A stretch of DNA of 64,000 nucleotides from Sweltsa coloradensis (lineage: Eukaryota > Arthropoda > Insecta > Plecoptera > Chloroperlidae). The stretch lies in NCBI GenBank assembly GCA_024449915.1, contig JAMZAV010000356.1, positions 372,001 to 436,000 on the forward strand. The letters are read 5' to 3'. Made by a program: the position numbers and the translations under genes. Shown here piece by piece: positions 45,896 through 56,164 of the stretch; positions within the stretch are counted from its first letter, which is position 1, and the number at the start of each line of letters is the position of its first letter. The notes under the pieces were generated by a model. The model saw nothing but the letters and a program-made list of their open reading frames with translations, was not told the DNA's origin and did not search any database.

Positions 45896-47474
45896 TTTTC
45901 CTTTCTTCAACCTACCTGTTTGCTTTATATACTTCACTTCGTCACTCGTGTCTTGTTTATGTTCTATATGTTTTGAAGAATGTTTAATCTTCTATCGATA
46001 GAAAATATCGATTGATCTAGATTGAATATGAACCAGAGTCTGAAAATACATATTTATTTTGTGTAATCGATTGAACATTTTCAAATACTTTATTGAGAAT
46101 GAGTTACGGGTTTCATTTCCGAGCAGGATATCTCTGAAGAGAATTTTGACGTTTATTGTAAAACGAATTTAGAAAAGAATATTGACATCTATTATATTTC
46201 CGGTCCTCCATGTTACAATCACGTTCTACCAATAAATATAAAGCAATTTCGTTCAACTCTTATACTACACAGAATTCTACAAAATGCTTAAGTCAAAATA
46301 TATTTAAAAAAGAAGAAAAAAGTAATCTATTACTAAACGAACTGGGAGACTGTTTCGAGTAAATTGCCTTGCTGACATATCTATAATAAGAAAACCTGTA
46401 ATTGATTTACTTCACGTAAGAATTCAGCTATTTTTAATGGTGTTCGTTTTAGTACATAATTTATATTATGTCATAGAGTTCATATTTCAAAATATTTAAC
46501 ATTGTACATTTAATTTTGCTTAGTTAGATTGCATAAATCTTAAATCTATACCTGAATAAGTATACAACTAACCTACTCCATCCAAGTTATAGAACTGCCA
46601 AGCTGAATACAAAGTAGCTTGTGTTATTATTAGAGTTATTATTATTATTTAACTTATTATTATTAATAATTATTATCAAGTTGCCCTATGCCATTTTATG
46701 TAGCCTTCTTAGTGTAGATACTATCTAAAGTATTTGTATGTTAACTATGTCTTGCCATTGTAAAGAGTGTAAGCTCATTTTGGTGAATAAAGATAATATA
46801 ATACAAAAATTAAATTCGCCCAGTGTCACTTTAGTGTCTCAATAATTCAGTAAAGTACGCGATTAATTATTTTAAAGGATTTCGTCAGTTTAAACCGAAC
46901 CTTCTTTAACCCTTATTGGAATTTCTCTTCACGTTTTTCTCAGTCATCGGCAATCTCAGAGATAAATTGTTGAAAGTAGAGGCGTGCATTTCTAGTAAAA
47001 GTCGAAAAGTCTCGTTAGAAGGATACTTTAATAAATAATGTGAATTCTCTTTGGCAAAGCAAAGGAAAAATCATTCAGTTTTTCTCACCATTGACTTTTT
47101 TATGAAAGCGTCTTATTACACTGTTAAATAAAATGTAACCTTTAATTTATTTGTAATCCCAAAAATAAAATTTAAAAAAATCTCAACAACATCAAAAGGA
47201 AGAAAAATACACCACTAAACACACTTTTATTATTTTTTAAATAAAAGTTAACTTTTATTTTCAACACAAACATTTGCTTCTGGTTACAACAAAAGCAAGC
47301 CAATTAAAACTTTGTGTTGTCCATTTTCAACATCTAATTTCTTTGCTTGTAACTATCCCGGCAATGTCTCCGAGCCATTTTAGTCAAAGATCTCGTGAAA
47401 GCCGGAGGGTCCAACCGACGAGTTAGTGATAATGACTAATGAGATAATATCGCCTTGGGTCCCCACATAACGAG

Positions 47475-48104
47475 GACTTAGGATGTGTCTGAACTATATT
47501 CTCATTCTCAGTCGCATTCTCATTCTCATTATCAGTCTCATTCTCGGTACAAGTGTAACTTTCGGTCGTTACTTGATGGAGTAACAATACGTCACATGCA
47601 GGTGGGCGACTGATTGCGATCTTAACAGTACTTTACTTTTAACTTTACTTTACTTTTAAGTGTTAAAAAGTTTTCATACCAAAGTTAACTTTTAACTATT
47701 TATAACTATATTATTTACTACATTTAATAAGTTATTTGGTTACTCAACGTGATTTGGAAAAGTTTTATTTCGATCGTCTCCCGAGGCCGCCATTTTTTTT
47801 TGTAATAAGAATGAAAACGAGTGTGGTATTTTCATTACTAGGTTTCATTCTCGTTCTAAGGACGTGTCTGAACTATGTTCTCAGTCCCAGTCTCATTCTC
47901 AGTCTCATTCTCATTCTAAGTCTCGGTCTCATTACTAAGAATGAAAACGAGTGTGGTATTTTCATTACTAGGTTTCATTCTCGTTCTCAGTCTCGATCGG
48001 GACCCTTCGTACATTGGTTCTGACGTCACCGATTATTGACGACGTCAAATTGAGAGTGAGAATAAGAATAAGCCACATTTTTCAAGCAATCAGACACGTC
48101 CTTG
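47475..48104. mobile_element. MITE(s) with GACGTGTCTGA termini and hexamer-like (ATTCTC)n inner ends
   Basis: AAGGACGTGTCTGA (47858) is mirrored by TCAGACACGTCCTT (48091-48104), about 246 bp apart. Inside the left end lie degenerate TCTCATTCTCAG repeats; inside the right end, GAGAGTGAGAATAAGAATAA. A related start (GGATGTGTCTGAACTATATT) with the same repeats lies at 47490. A 51-bp block (AATGAAAACGAGTGTGGTAT...) is duplicated at 47809 and 47937. Probably one element inside or beside another. Confidence 0.6.
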
Positions 48105-48108
48105 TATC

Positions 48109-48262
48109 AGACGGTTCAATGGTTCGTTAAAGTTTCCTTGAATTCAAGGGCGAAACAGAATCAAAATGTGAAAATATAATTAAATACAACAATACATCCT
48201 TCATATTGATTGTGTTTTGTCCTTGAATTCAAGGAAACTTGAACTGACCATTGAACCGTCAA
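48109..48262. repeat. inverted repeat, ~53-bp arms
   Basis: GACGGTTCAATGGTTCG, AGTTTCCTTGAATTCAAGG at the left mirrors CCTTGAATTCAAGGAAACTT, TGACCATTGAACCGTC at the right. The 45-bp spacer is AT-rich. It starts only a few bases after the preceding MITE. Confidence 0.75.
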
Positions 48263-48386
48263 ATGTAGGCTACGCTGCAACATGGCTGAATCTGCAGCAA
48301 TGATTTGTCAAAAGTCAACCAAATGTCTCGAAAGCATTGACAAAAGGACCTCTACATTGTCAGAATTTTGTCAATAACTAGGAAGC

Positions 48387-48950
48387 TTCGCAAAACCTTT
48401 TTTTAGTTTCGTTGATGGATGAGCATTTTTATTAGTTTTTAGTTTGCATGGGATATCTTTAATTTTTTTTTTGAATGAATTGAAGGTGATTGTTGTCAAT
48501 TTTCTATTGTAACTTGTTAATTGTTATTATAAACCTAAAAAAATCATTTTAAAACCTTTTATTCTATAGATTCTTGCTAACTTTTTCAACTTTTTCTTTC
48601 AAAAAGCAATACATCACCATAACCTCAATGTCTATGTAAAATATGAACGTTGTAACCCCAACCGTTTGGTCAGAATCGGCCCAAATGTCACGAAAATATC
48701 GCACTAAAAATTGGGGGAAAATCGTAAAAGTACGATATTCATGAGAAATATTCCTTCTTCGATTGTACCAAAAAACGTGGCAGGTCTAAGTTCCGAAATT
48801 TCTAAGGTCCCCTCCAATTTTCATCATGATCGCATATGCCTTTTGCCCGGTAGAGAGCGAACAAACAGAGAAAAATACAAAAAAAAACGAGATAATTTTT
48901 TGGGGGGTCAGTGAAATTGAAGTCTTCGCTTCGCTCATCCAATAAGATGT
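48387..48950 (+). mobile_element. solo arm related to the foldback group
   Basis: AATAACTAGGAAGCTTCGC, TCGTTGATGGATGAGC at the left; GTCACGAAAATATCGCACT, CGTAAAAGTACGATATTCAT, AAACGTGGCAGGTC, CGGTAGAGAGCGAAC inside; CTTCGCTTCGCTCATCCAAT at the right end. Outer and inner ends match the corresponding ends of an arm of the 37416-40531 element, so this looks like a single arm without its mirror. Confidence 0.65.
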
Positions 48951-49378
48951 AAATACATTTTCTACGTAAATCGAGTTATTTCTTTATTTAATTACTCAGT
49001 ATAACAACACCCATGTTTCCCGTTTGTTGTCTTGTTGTTGTTTGAATTTCGTTTCAATCCCCAAGCGAATTGAAGTTTCTAATATTTTAACATGTCTGTA
49101 TTGTTATCTCGTTACAAACATTGTAAATACAGTTTGATTGGATTTCCTGGACGAAATGAAACGAGTATTTCTAATCGGATTACGTGAAAGCGGCTGTGGT
49201 TAACCACACTGTAGGCATTCCTTCGTGTTGCCCTAATTGGATTACGTATTATGAAATGCAAAACAGAGTTTTAATTTTAATCCGCGCTCGCAACTCTTGG
49301 TTTAGTACAAAGTTTTAATCAGAACTCTTAGTTAAAATGTTGGTTTAGACGAGGAAAGAAATGTGGTTTAATTCAGTA

Positions 49379-49750
49379 GATTTCAGAATAAAAGTCAGAT
49401 GTATTTATAACATCTGTAAACAAAAAAGTTTTTAAAAAATGGAAAGAATTACAGATATATTTCAACTTTTTCGCGGGTGATTAAAAAGGATATATTTTAA
49501 GGACTGTAGCTTTTAGATATATTGCAAACAAACAAAACAAAATATATTGATTTAATATGAATGTATGTAGATTTCAGAAAAAAATTCAAAAACTCATAAC
49601 ATCTGTAAACTAAAAATGTTTTTATAAATCGAAATAATTACAGATATATTTCAATGTTTTCGTGATAAAAAAGTATAGGTTGATATTTTAAGGACTGTAT
49701 CTTTTAGATATACTGCAAACAAAACAAAATCTATTAATTGTTTATTAAGG
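49379..49750 (+). repeat. tandem duplication, ~191-bp unit
   Basis: GATTTCAGAA at 49379 and 49570, each followed by ATAACATCTGTAAAC, ATTACAGATATATTTCAA and TTTTAAGGACTGTA. The copies have diverged by about a fifth. Confidence 0.85.
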
Positions 49751-50445
49751 TATACAGATAGTAAGAACAAAAAATCATCCAGAAAATTTTAATATCATTT
49801 CACCTCCATCAAGAAGAGTTGAATGCTGGAATAAACGTAGTATAACAACGGTAGACTTTCTCCTTATTTTCCAGTGTGTTTGTAATAATTATTATTTAAA
49901 TTGCGAAAATTACAAATATCGATGGTTATTTTAGCATTTACCAATGAAAAATGCCACTCCATCTTTAAAATCCCACAAATACAGCTTATAAGTTGATTGG
50001 AAAGGCCTACTCGCAGTAATCACTAATGGCATACTTCAGTTCAGGCCCCTAAATGAACTCCTTTCAAATTCTCTCCACCAAAACTTGCCTACCCATCTGA
50101 AAGAGACAGAAAATCCCAACCAAAAGAAACGCAATGGTGGAGTTTTCCCCTCGAATATTTCCTATAGAACTTCCCGTTGGTTTTTCCTCGCCCTGTCCTC
50201 ATTAGCACTGAAGGGTTGGGGGGGGGTGCCTCATTATAAACTAGGGCTGGTGTTTGCGATGTGTTGCCTCGGGGCGGCCGTGGTGGAGTATTGACAGGGT
50301 TTGAGCTCAGCCAACTGAATCAGCACCTCTCTAATGGGATTATCTAGTGACAGCCAGCACGTTGTCTAGGAGAGACACAAGTAATGAGGGGACGTGCGTG
50401 GATGATAGCAACCGAAGGTAAGGTTAACTAAAGAGAGAGAAGATA

Positions 50446-50806
50446 TTAAGAGGGAATGGGACACATTTATCAGTTGGCTATAGCTGTTTGCTCGGCTAAA
50501 AAAGATTCCGAAGTATAGCCTATAAAACTTTGTGAATTTGTCAATAAAGTATGTATGAACAGCCCTACAGTCGTAGATTTTTAAAATTTGGTCTTAATCA
50601 TTCAGAAAAAATCACGGATACAGTAAATTTTGGACTTTTAACAAAATCGAAAATCGTGAAAAACAATTGTTAAAAAAAAATTAAAAGTATGACCATAGAG
50701 CCACATCCACTTCCGTGACAACTGGCCAAAATTTCAACCACTTGTGGTGTCAGTTAGCCGAGCGAACAGCAATTGGCTTAAAACGCATGTCCTATAAATC
50801 TCTTAA
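50446..50806. mobile_element. family-H MITE, TTAA flanks
   Basis: TTAA at 50446-50449 and 50803-50806. Termini GAGGGAATGGGACAC...GCTGTTTGCTCGGCTAA and (minus) GAGATTTATAGGACATGC...GCTGTTCGCTCGGCTAA form inverted repeats of about 50 bp. Copies: 53024-53389 and, right end truncated, 54515-54890. Confidence 0.7.
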
Positions 50807-50994
50807 CTAACAGATTGAGGAAGAACAAATAAATGAAATCTTGAACAGTGTTAAAATGCTTGATGGAGGCGCCGGGTCAACTCAAATTTTGAATTAAAAT
50901 TAAATTTTGTTATCAATTTTGATCGGAAAAAATATATTTAAACTGTCAGATTCACGACAAAAAGTGAATTTGGAAATAAAATGGATGATAATTG

Positions 50995-51257
50995 TAATAA
51001 TTTTTCGTGGGAAGCCTGTCCAGGGTGCAACGCATGCCCCTCTTCAGGTATCTAACTATAGTATATTGGAATTTGTATAACTCTTAGAGAATGCCCGAGG
51101 ACTGTTTAAGAAAACTCAACCCCTTGCATTCGCATTAACGACTGAGGAAAACCTCGGGAAAAACCTTCAGTGAGGATTGCCGGTCTCGACGGGATTCGAA
51201 CCCGGGACCTCCCGAATCAGAGTCGCGCGCTTAACGCTCGAGCCAACAATGTCGGTG
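50995..51257 (-). mobile_element. tRNA-derived SINE, family A (copy 6, best preserved)
   Basis: Minus strand: head at about 51178-51256 with GGCTCGAGCGTTAAGCGCGC, anticodon loop CTCTGAT (CTG, Gln-like), GGTTCGAATCCCGTCGAGAC; body with CCGAGGTTTTCCTCAGTC; 3' end GAGGGGCATGCGTTGCACCC and TTCCCACGAAAAATTATT. This is the best reference for the family. Confidence 0.85.
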
Positions 51258-51354
51258 AAGCAATAAAATCTACTGTGTTGAATTGAAATGCTTGGAAAAT
51301 GTATCGGGTACGATAAACAAAACTCAAATTCGGAATTCTAATTTAAATAAAGAA

Positions 51355-51575
51355 AATTCACAAAATTCGTATTTAGAGACTACCGACTCAGTAACATAAC
51401 TGATTTTCAGCAGGGGACATTAAATTTGGTTGGTTGCTTTAAATTTAATGACCCACCCTGAAGAATACCAATTGTAGGAATGAGAGGGTAGACTCTAATT
51501 TTTGAATTTATTTATTTTTGTTATAAGAATTCCAAATTAGAGTTTTGTTTTTCGTACCCGGCACCTCCACCAAAC
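51355..51575. repeat. inverted SINE-D end fragments plus GGTGGAGGTGCCGGGT terminus
   Basis: TTCGTATTTAGAGACTACCG and the mirrored GGTAGACTCTAATTTTTGAA bracket a central hairpin (CATTAAATTT...AAATTTAATG). A segment ATTAGAGTTTTGTTTTTCGT with ACCCGGCACCTCCACCAAAC (51556-51575) follows. The latter mirrors GGCGCCGGGTCAACTCAAAT at 50870. Confidence 0.6.
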
Positions 51576-52098
51576 AAATTAATAACGGTAAGATTTAATT
51601 TGTTCAAAATCTATTTAGATTGTAAGATTCACTACAAAAAATATATATTTGCTATTTCAATGTTAAATTAAAGACATATTTTTGGATTTAATTATATTGG
51701 TTATGAAAGGGTTCACTCATCAATAAATTTGAATAAGGAAGTAATAAGAAATACCCCCGATATCCGCATCGTATGCCAAAACTTCACACCTGCAACGATG
51801 ACGTATTATTTACGCGGACACAACAGCCCGCAAGCTCGCCATCAATATTCACGTGAGCCCACACACATTATTCAGCCGCGATGTGTACGCAATATACCTC
51901 ACGCTGAATGAATTTCAAAATCCACAGGCCGACATATTGGTTTTACGCATTGCCGGCTTGAAATGAATAAATTGTTATTCCGAACAGATTCACATAGATT
52001 TTCGCTTCTATCAGATATTGTAAATTATTTCTGAGACAATATTTATTCTTTGTAGAGAGCGAATATGTCCACAACAGAGAACCTACTAAGGTCTTAGT

Positions 52099-52540
52099 CA
52101 GCGGTTTAGACGCGGTCATTTAGCGGGTTCCCACTCAAACACCGAAGTTAAGCAACCTCGGGCGTGGTCAGGGGTAGGGTGGGTGACCGCTATGCCCTGA
52201 GACACACGTATATACCGCTGGTTAGAGCAGATGGAGGATTCGAGAGCTAGCGTAACGGCTTCTTTCTCCTCGACGTCTGCTCGGCAGTCTGGGTTAGTGG
52301 AGGAACCTTTATGACTGTCAAGGTTAAACCGTCCTATCGGATGGGACGTAAAGCCGATGGTCCCTTTGGTATTTTTTACAGGACTAGGCTACGTGTCGGT
52401 GCCGCTCTAGCCTAGGAGATGAGGGGAGGAAAGTCAGGTGAAGGGGTTGTCAGTTCGTGGTCATCATCGTCTTTGTCATCGGTTGTCGTCGTTGGCGTCG
52501 GATATCGTCAAGTAAACGTCGTCGTCAGTTTTTGGGGGAG
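52099..52540 (+). mobile_element. 5S-rRNA-like SINE, copy 1
   Basis: The head (about 52120-52210) contains ACACCGAAGTTAAGCAACCT, CGGGCGTGGTCAGG and GGGTGGGTGACCGC. These correspond in order and spacing to the internal control region of eukaryotic 5S rRNA genes (A box, intermediate element, C box). It is followed by a body with ATCGGATGGGACGTAAAGCC and GGTGCCGCTCTAGCCTAGG. The TCATCATCGTCTTTGTCATC tail is shared with family G. SINEs with 5S promoters are known as SINE3; homology to those is not tested here. Confidence 0.65.
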
Positions 52541-53023
52541 GGGCGGGGCAAATCAATTTCAATTTTATTTTTAATTTTGTTACAATTTTTATCACACAAA
52601 AATATTTTTAAATTTTAAATTTACTACAAAAAATTTATTTTTTAGTTTTCAGGGTCATTTTTTTTTTAAAGTATAAAAATTTGAAAAAATTTTGGGGAAG
52701 CCTGCTTTGGGTGCAATAAATGCTCATCTTTAGGGTTAAATAGGATGTTGAGGATGGACATGAAAAGGTTTCCCCAGGGTGTTAAAAAATTAGCACTGAA
52801 GGGTGGGGGGGGTGCCTCATTAAAAACAGGGCTGGTGTTTTCGATGTGTTGCCTCGGGGCGGTCGTGGTGAAGATTGACAGGGTTTGAGCTCAGCCAACT
52901 GAATCAGCACCTTCTAAAGGATTACTAGTGACAGCCCGCACGTTGTCCGGGGGGGACACAAGAATAGGGGACGTTGTGGATGATAGCAACCTAGGGTAAA
53001 GGGTTAACTAAAGAGGGAGAAAT

Positions 53024-53389
53024 TTAAGAGGGAAAGGACACTTTAAAAGTTGGCTATAGCTGTTTGCCGGGCCAAAAAAAATTCCGAAGTAATGAAAACC
53101 CTGTGAATTTTTCAATAAAATATGTATGGACAGCCCTACGGCGAATATTTTTTTGAATTTTTTCTTAATCAGTCAAAAAAATCCGGAAAAGTAAAATTTT
53201 TGGGCTTTTTAAAAAACGAAAAAACGTGAAAACAATTTTTTTAAAATTATTTTAAAAAAATTTTTGAAAAGTTTTTAGTATACCCTTACATCCCCTTCCG
53301 TACAAATGGCCAAAATTTTAACCACTTGCGGTGTCGTTAGCCGAGCGAAAAGAATTTGGTTAAAACGCATGTCCTATAATATCTCTTAA
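53024..53389. mobile_element. family-H MITE (copy in duplication 2)
   Basis: TTAA at 53024-53027 and 53386-53389; same termini as 50446-50806 with many homopolymer differences. Confidence 0.6.
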
Positions 53390-53567
53390 CTACAGATTTA
53401 AAGAACAAATAAAAAAAATCTTTTATTGTTATAAGCTTGGGGGAGGGGGGGTCACTCAAATTTTGAAAAAAAATTAAATTTTTTTTACCCAAATTTTTAT
53501 CGAAAAAAATATTTTTAAATGTCAGATTCACGACAAAAAGTGATTAAAAAAAATGGATTTATAGTAA

Positions 53568-53826
53568 TAATTTTTCGTGGAAACCTGTCCACGGTGCAAA
53601 CGCATGCCCCCCGTCAGGTATCTAACTAGGTGTATTGGAATTTGTATAACTCTGACAGAATGCCCGAGGACTGTTTAAGAGGACTCAACCCCTTGCATTC
53701 ACATTAACGTCTGAAGTAAACCTCGGAAAACTATCAGTCAGGATTGCCAATCTCAACGGGATTCGAACCTGAGACCTCCCTAATCAGAGTCTCGCGCTTA
53801 GCGCTTGAGCCAACACTGTCGGTGAA
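53568..53826 (-). mobile_element. tRNA-derived SINE, family A (copy 7)
   Basis: TTTTTCGTGGAAACCTGTCC, CGCATGCCCC, AGGACTGTTTAAGAGGACTC and a head with GGTTCGAATCCCGTTGAGA (minus) are all present. It sits at the position corresponding to copy 6. Confidence 0.8.
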
Positions 53827-53929
53827 GCAATATCATCTTATACTGTGTTGAATTGAAATTCTTGGAAAATGTACCGGGTACGAAAAGCAATACTTAAATT
53901 TGGAATTAAATTTCAATAAAGAAAATACA

Positions 53930-54000
53930 CAAAGTTCGTGCTTAGAGTCTACCCTCTCAGTAACAGAACTTATTTTCAGTGACGGACATAAGATGCACTA
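53930..54000. repeat. fragment of SINE family D
   Basis: TTCGTGCTTAGAGTCTACCC, TCAGTAACAGAACTTATTTT and CAGTGACGGACATAAGATG match the family-D end. Confidence 0.55.
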
Positions 54001-54090
54001 CAAAAATATAAATCTTTGCTTTTTAAGTGTCAAGATAAAGACATATTTTTGGATTACATTATTTTGCAAAATGAAAGGGTAAACTATGCC

Positions 54091-54518
54091 TTAAGGGGAA
54101 TCCCTAGACCTGAATATTCTAAAGAATGCAGTTTAGACGTCTTAAAAGTTAAAAAAAATTAAAGAGAGACTTAATAAAAGAGCACTCTGCCAATACAATT
54201 TCAAATTTTATACCGTTTAACGAAAAAAAAAAACGTGCAACGCCGCAAACTACAAAAAACCGTTTTCCCTTATAATTAGAATCTAAATAAAGGAGTGTAA
54301 AAACAATTGACAAAAAACGTCTGCCAAAATTAAATTTTAAACTAGCTTGATTGATTTGGTCAATTTGAATATTGTTGATACCGTTATTAAGTATGTCCCG
54401 TCCAAAAAATTTCAAACAAAAAAGTCACCTCTTTCATTAAGTGCTTCTTTCATTTATTTTTCATACGTCTTTACTGCATTCTTTAGAAATCACATTTGGG
54501 TCTAGGGATTCCCCTTAA
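54091..54518. mobile_element. MITE with TTAA flanks, GGGGAATCCCTAGACC termini
   Basis: TTAA at 54091-54094 and 54515-54518. The 420-bp element begins GGGGAATCCCTAGACC and ends with its exact mirror GGTCTAGGGATTCCCC, allowing one base. A second mirrored block is TCTAAAGAATGCAGT. The right TTAA is also the left TTAA of the next element. Absent from copy 1 of the duplication, hence a later insertion. Confidence 0.8.
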
Positions 54519-54890
54519 GAGGGAATGGGACACATTGACAGTTAGCGAATAGCTTTTCGCTCGGCCAAGATGCATCCGACGTATATGAAACTTTGCAAAG
54601 TTGTCTAATAAAGCAAACATGGACAGCCCTGCGGTCATAGATTTACAAAAAGGTGTATTAATCAGCCAGAAAAAAAATCACGAATATTGTTAATTTTTAA
54701 GTTTTTAACAAAATCAAAATTCGTGGAAACTAATTTTTTTTTATTATTATATTAAAACAAAATTTTGAAAAATGTTACTGCAAAGCCCTATATTTACACA
54801 TTTGTGGCATGTGTTCAAAATTTCAAACACCTGTGGTGTCAGTCGGCCGAGCGAACAGCAATTAGCATTAAACGCATGTCTTATACTCCA
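54515..54890. mobile_element. family-H MITE, right end truncated
   Basis: GAGGGAATGGGACACATTGA, CTTTTCGCTCGGCC at the left; GGTGTCAGTCGGCCGAGCGA and TTAAACGCATGTCTTATA at the right. The final TTAA is lost where duplicated block B (51720-like) begins. Confidence 0.6.
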
Positions 54891-55261
54891 ATAAACTTGG
54901 ATCATAAATTCATTACAAAGATTCCCGATGTCCGCATCTAGCCAAACTACACACCTGCAAGATGACGTTTTATTTACGCGGACACAACAGCCCGCAAGCT
55001 CGCCATCAATATTCACGTGAGCCCACACACATTATTCAGCCGCGATGTGTACGCAATATACCTCACGCTGAATGAATTTCAAAATCCACAGGCCGACATA
55101 TTGGTTTTACGCATTGCCGGCTTGAAATGAATAAATTGTTATTCCGAACAGATTCACGTGGATGTTCGCCTCTATCAGATGTTGGTAAATTATTTCTGAG
55201 GCAAGATTTATTCTTTGTAGAGAGCGAATATGTCCACAACAGAGAACCTACTAAGGTCTTA

Positions 55262-55780
55262 GTCAGCGGTTTAGACGCGGTCATTTAGCGGGTTCCCACT
55301 CAAACACCGAAGTTAAGCAACCTTTGGCGTGGTCAGGGGTAGAGAGAGAACGCTCTGCCCTGAAACTCACGTATACTGCTGGTTAGAGCAGATGGAGGGT
55401 TCGAGAGCTAGTGTAACGGCTTCGTTCTCCTCGACGTCTGCTCGGCAGTCTGGGTTAGTGGAGAACCTATAGACTGTCAGGTTAACCGTCCTATCGGGGA
55501 CGTAACGCCGATGGTCCCTTTGGTATTTTTTACAGGACTAGGCTACGTGTCGGTGCCGCTCTAGCCTAGGAGATGAGGGGAGGAAAGTCAGGTGAAGGGG
55601 TTGTCAGTTCGTGGTCATCATCGTCTTTGTCATCGTTTGTGTTGTCATGGTCGTCTCATCGTCGGGGAGATCGTCAAGTAAACGGAAAAGGGATCCCCGA
55701 CGACGAATGTAGGTGCTCGCTTCTACTTTCAGGGAGTACTCCCCTAATAGTTGCCAGCTGATGTTTGCGAGATGGACTTT
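55262..55780 (+). mobile_element. 5S-rRNA-like SINE, copy 2
   Basis: Same head as 52099-52540 but with the C-box region damaged (AGAGAGAGAACGCTC for the GGGTGGGTGACCGC segment). The body with GTCCTATCGGGGACGTAACG and the family-G tail are present. The tail is longer here (CCCCGACGACGAATG, then TTTCAGGGAGTACTCCCC and GCTGATGTTTGCGAGATGGA). Confidence 0.65.
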
Positions 55781-55973
55781 CCTCGTCTTTTACGATAATG
55801 CAGTGGGGACATTCCACTGACTAGCAAAAGGTTTTTAAAAAGCAGAAATACCTTCTTAGGACATGGTTTTTCATAAAATGAAGAGATTCAAGTAAGAACA
55901 TTTTTTAAGAACATTTTAACCATTGCCTGTATTTAATATTCTAGAAATGAAGTCAATTAAAAGTGATTTTAAG

Positions 55974-56164
55974 GACATTGTTAGTGATTTTACTAATCAC
56001 AAATACAGTACCAGACGAGACTACCTTCCAACCCCTCAACACAACAGTGCTTTGTTTTAAAAGGGACCAAGATGTGCTGGTATTAAACTTTACAACAAAT
56101 TACCATGTTACATTGTCTATTGAGAACAATAGAGCTTTTAATAGAGAAGAGAAACTCTTTTTAG
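55974..56164 (+). CDS. candidate exon of an unrecognised secreted or membrane protein
   Basis: An open frame of about 64 codons ends at a good donor TTTTTAG|GTAAGC (56164/56165). The stop upstream in frame is at 55948. A possible acceptor is TGATTTTAAG (to 55973). The translation has a hydrophobic start (TLLVILLI), an N-glycosylation-type NTT and NFTT, a single Cys and a polar tail (FNREEKLFL). It looks more like a folded extracellular segment than random AT-rich translation. No family is recognised; no ATG is in frame, so an upstream exon would be needed. It could be chance. Confidence 0.25.

Larger units (their letters stand above)
50190..52540 (+). repeat. tandem segmental duplication, copy 1
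   Basis: Starts near ATTAGCACTGAAGGGTTGGG. It contains, in order, a GGGGCGGCCGTGGTGGAG block, family-H MITE, a GGTGGAGGTGCCGGGT-like motif, SINE-A, SINE-D fragments, a unique block (51720-52095) and the 5S-like SINE. The same order recurs at about 52790-55780. Copy 2 carries extra MITE insertions and poorer sequence. Confidence 0.85.
52555..55780 (+). repeat. tandem segmental duplication, copy 2 (partly poor sequence)
   Basis: From about 52790 it repeats copy 1 in the same order. Between 52555 and about 53560 the text looks like copy 1 with mixed bases replaced by homopolymers (long T, A and G runs). 52555-52790 resembles an even worse third version of the 50870-51060 part. From 53570 onward it reads normally. 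Extra insertions at 54091-54890 separate the two halves of the duplicated block. Confidence 0.75.
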
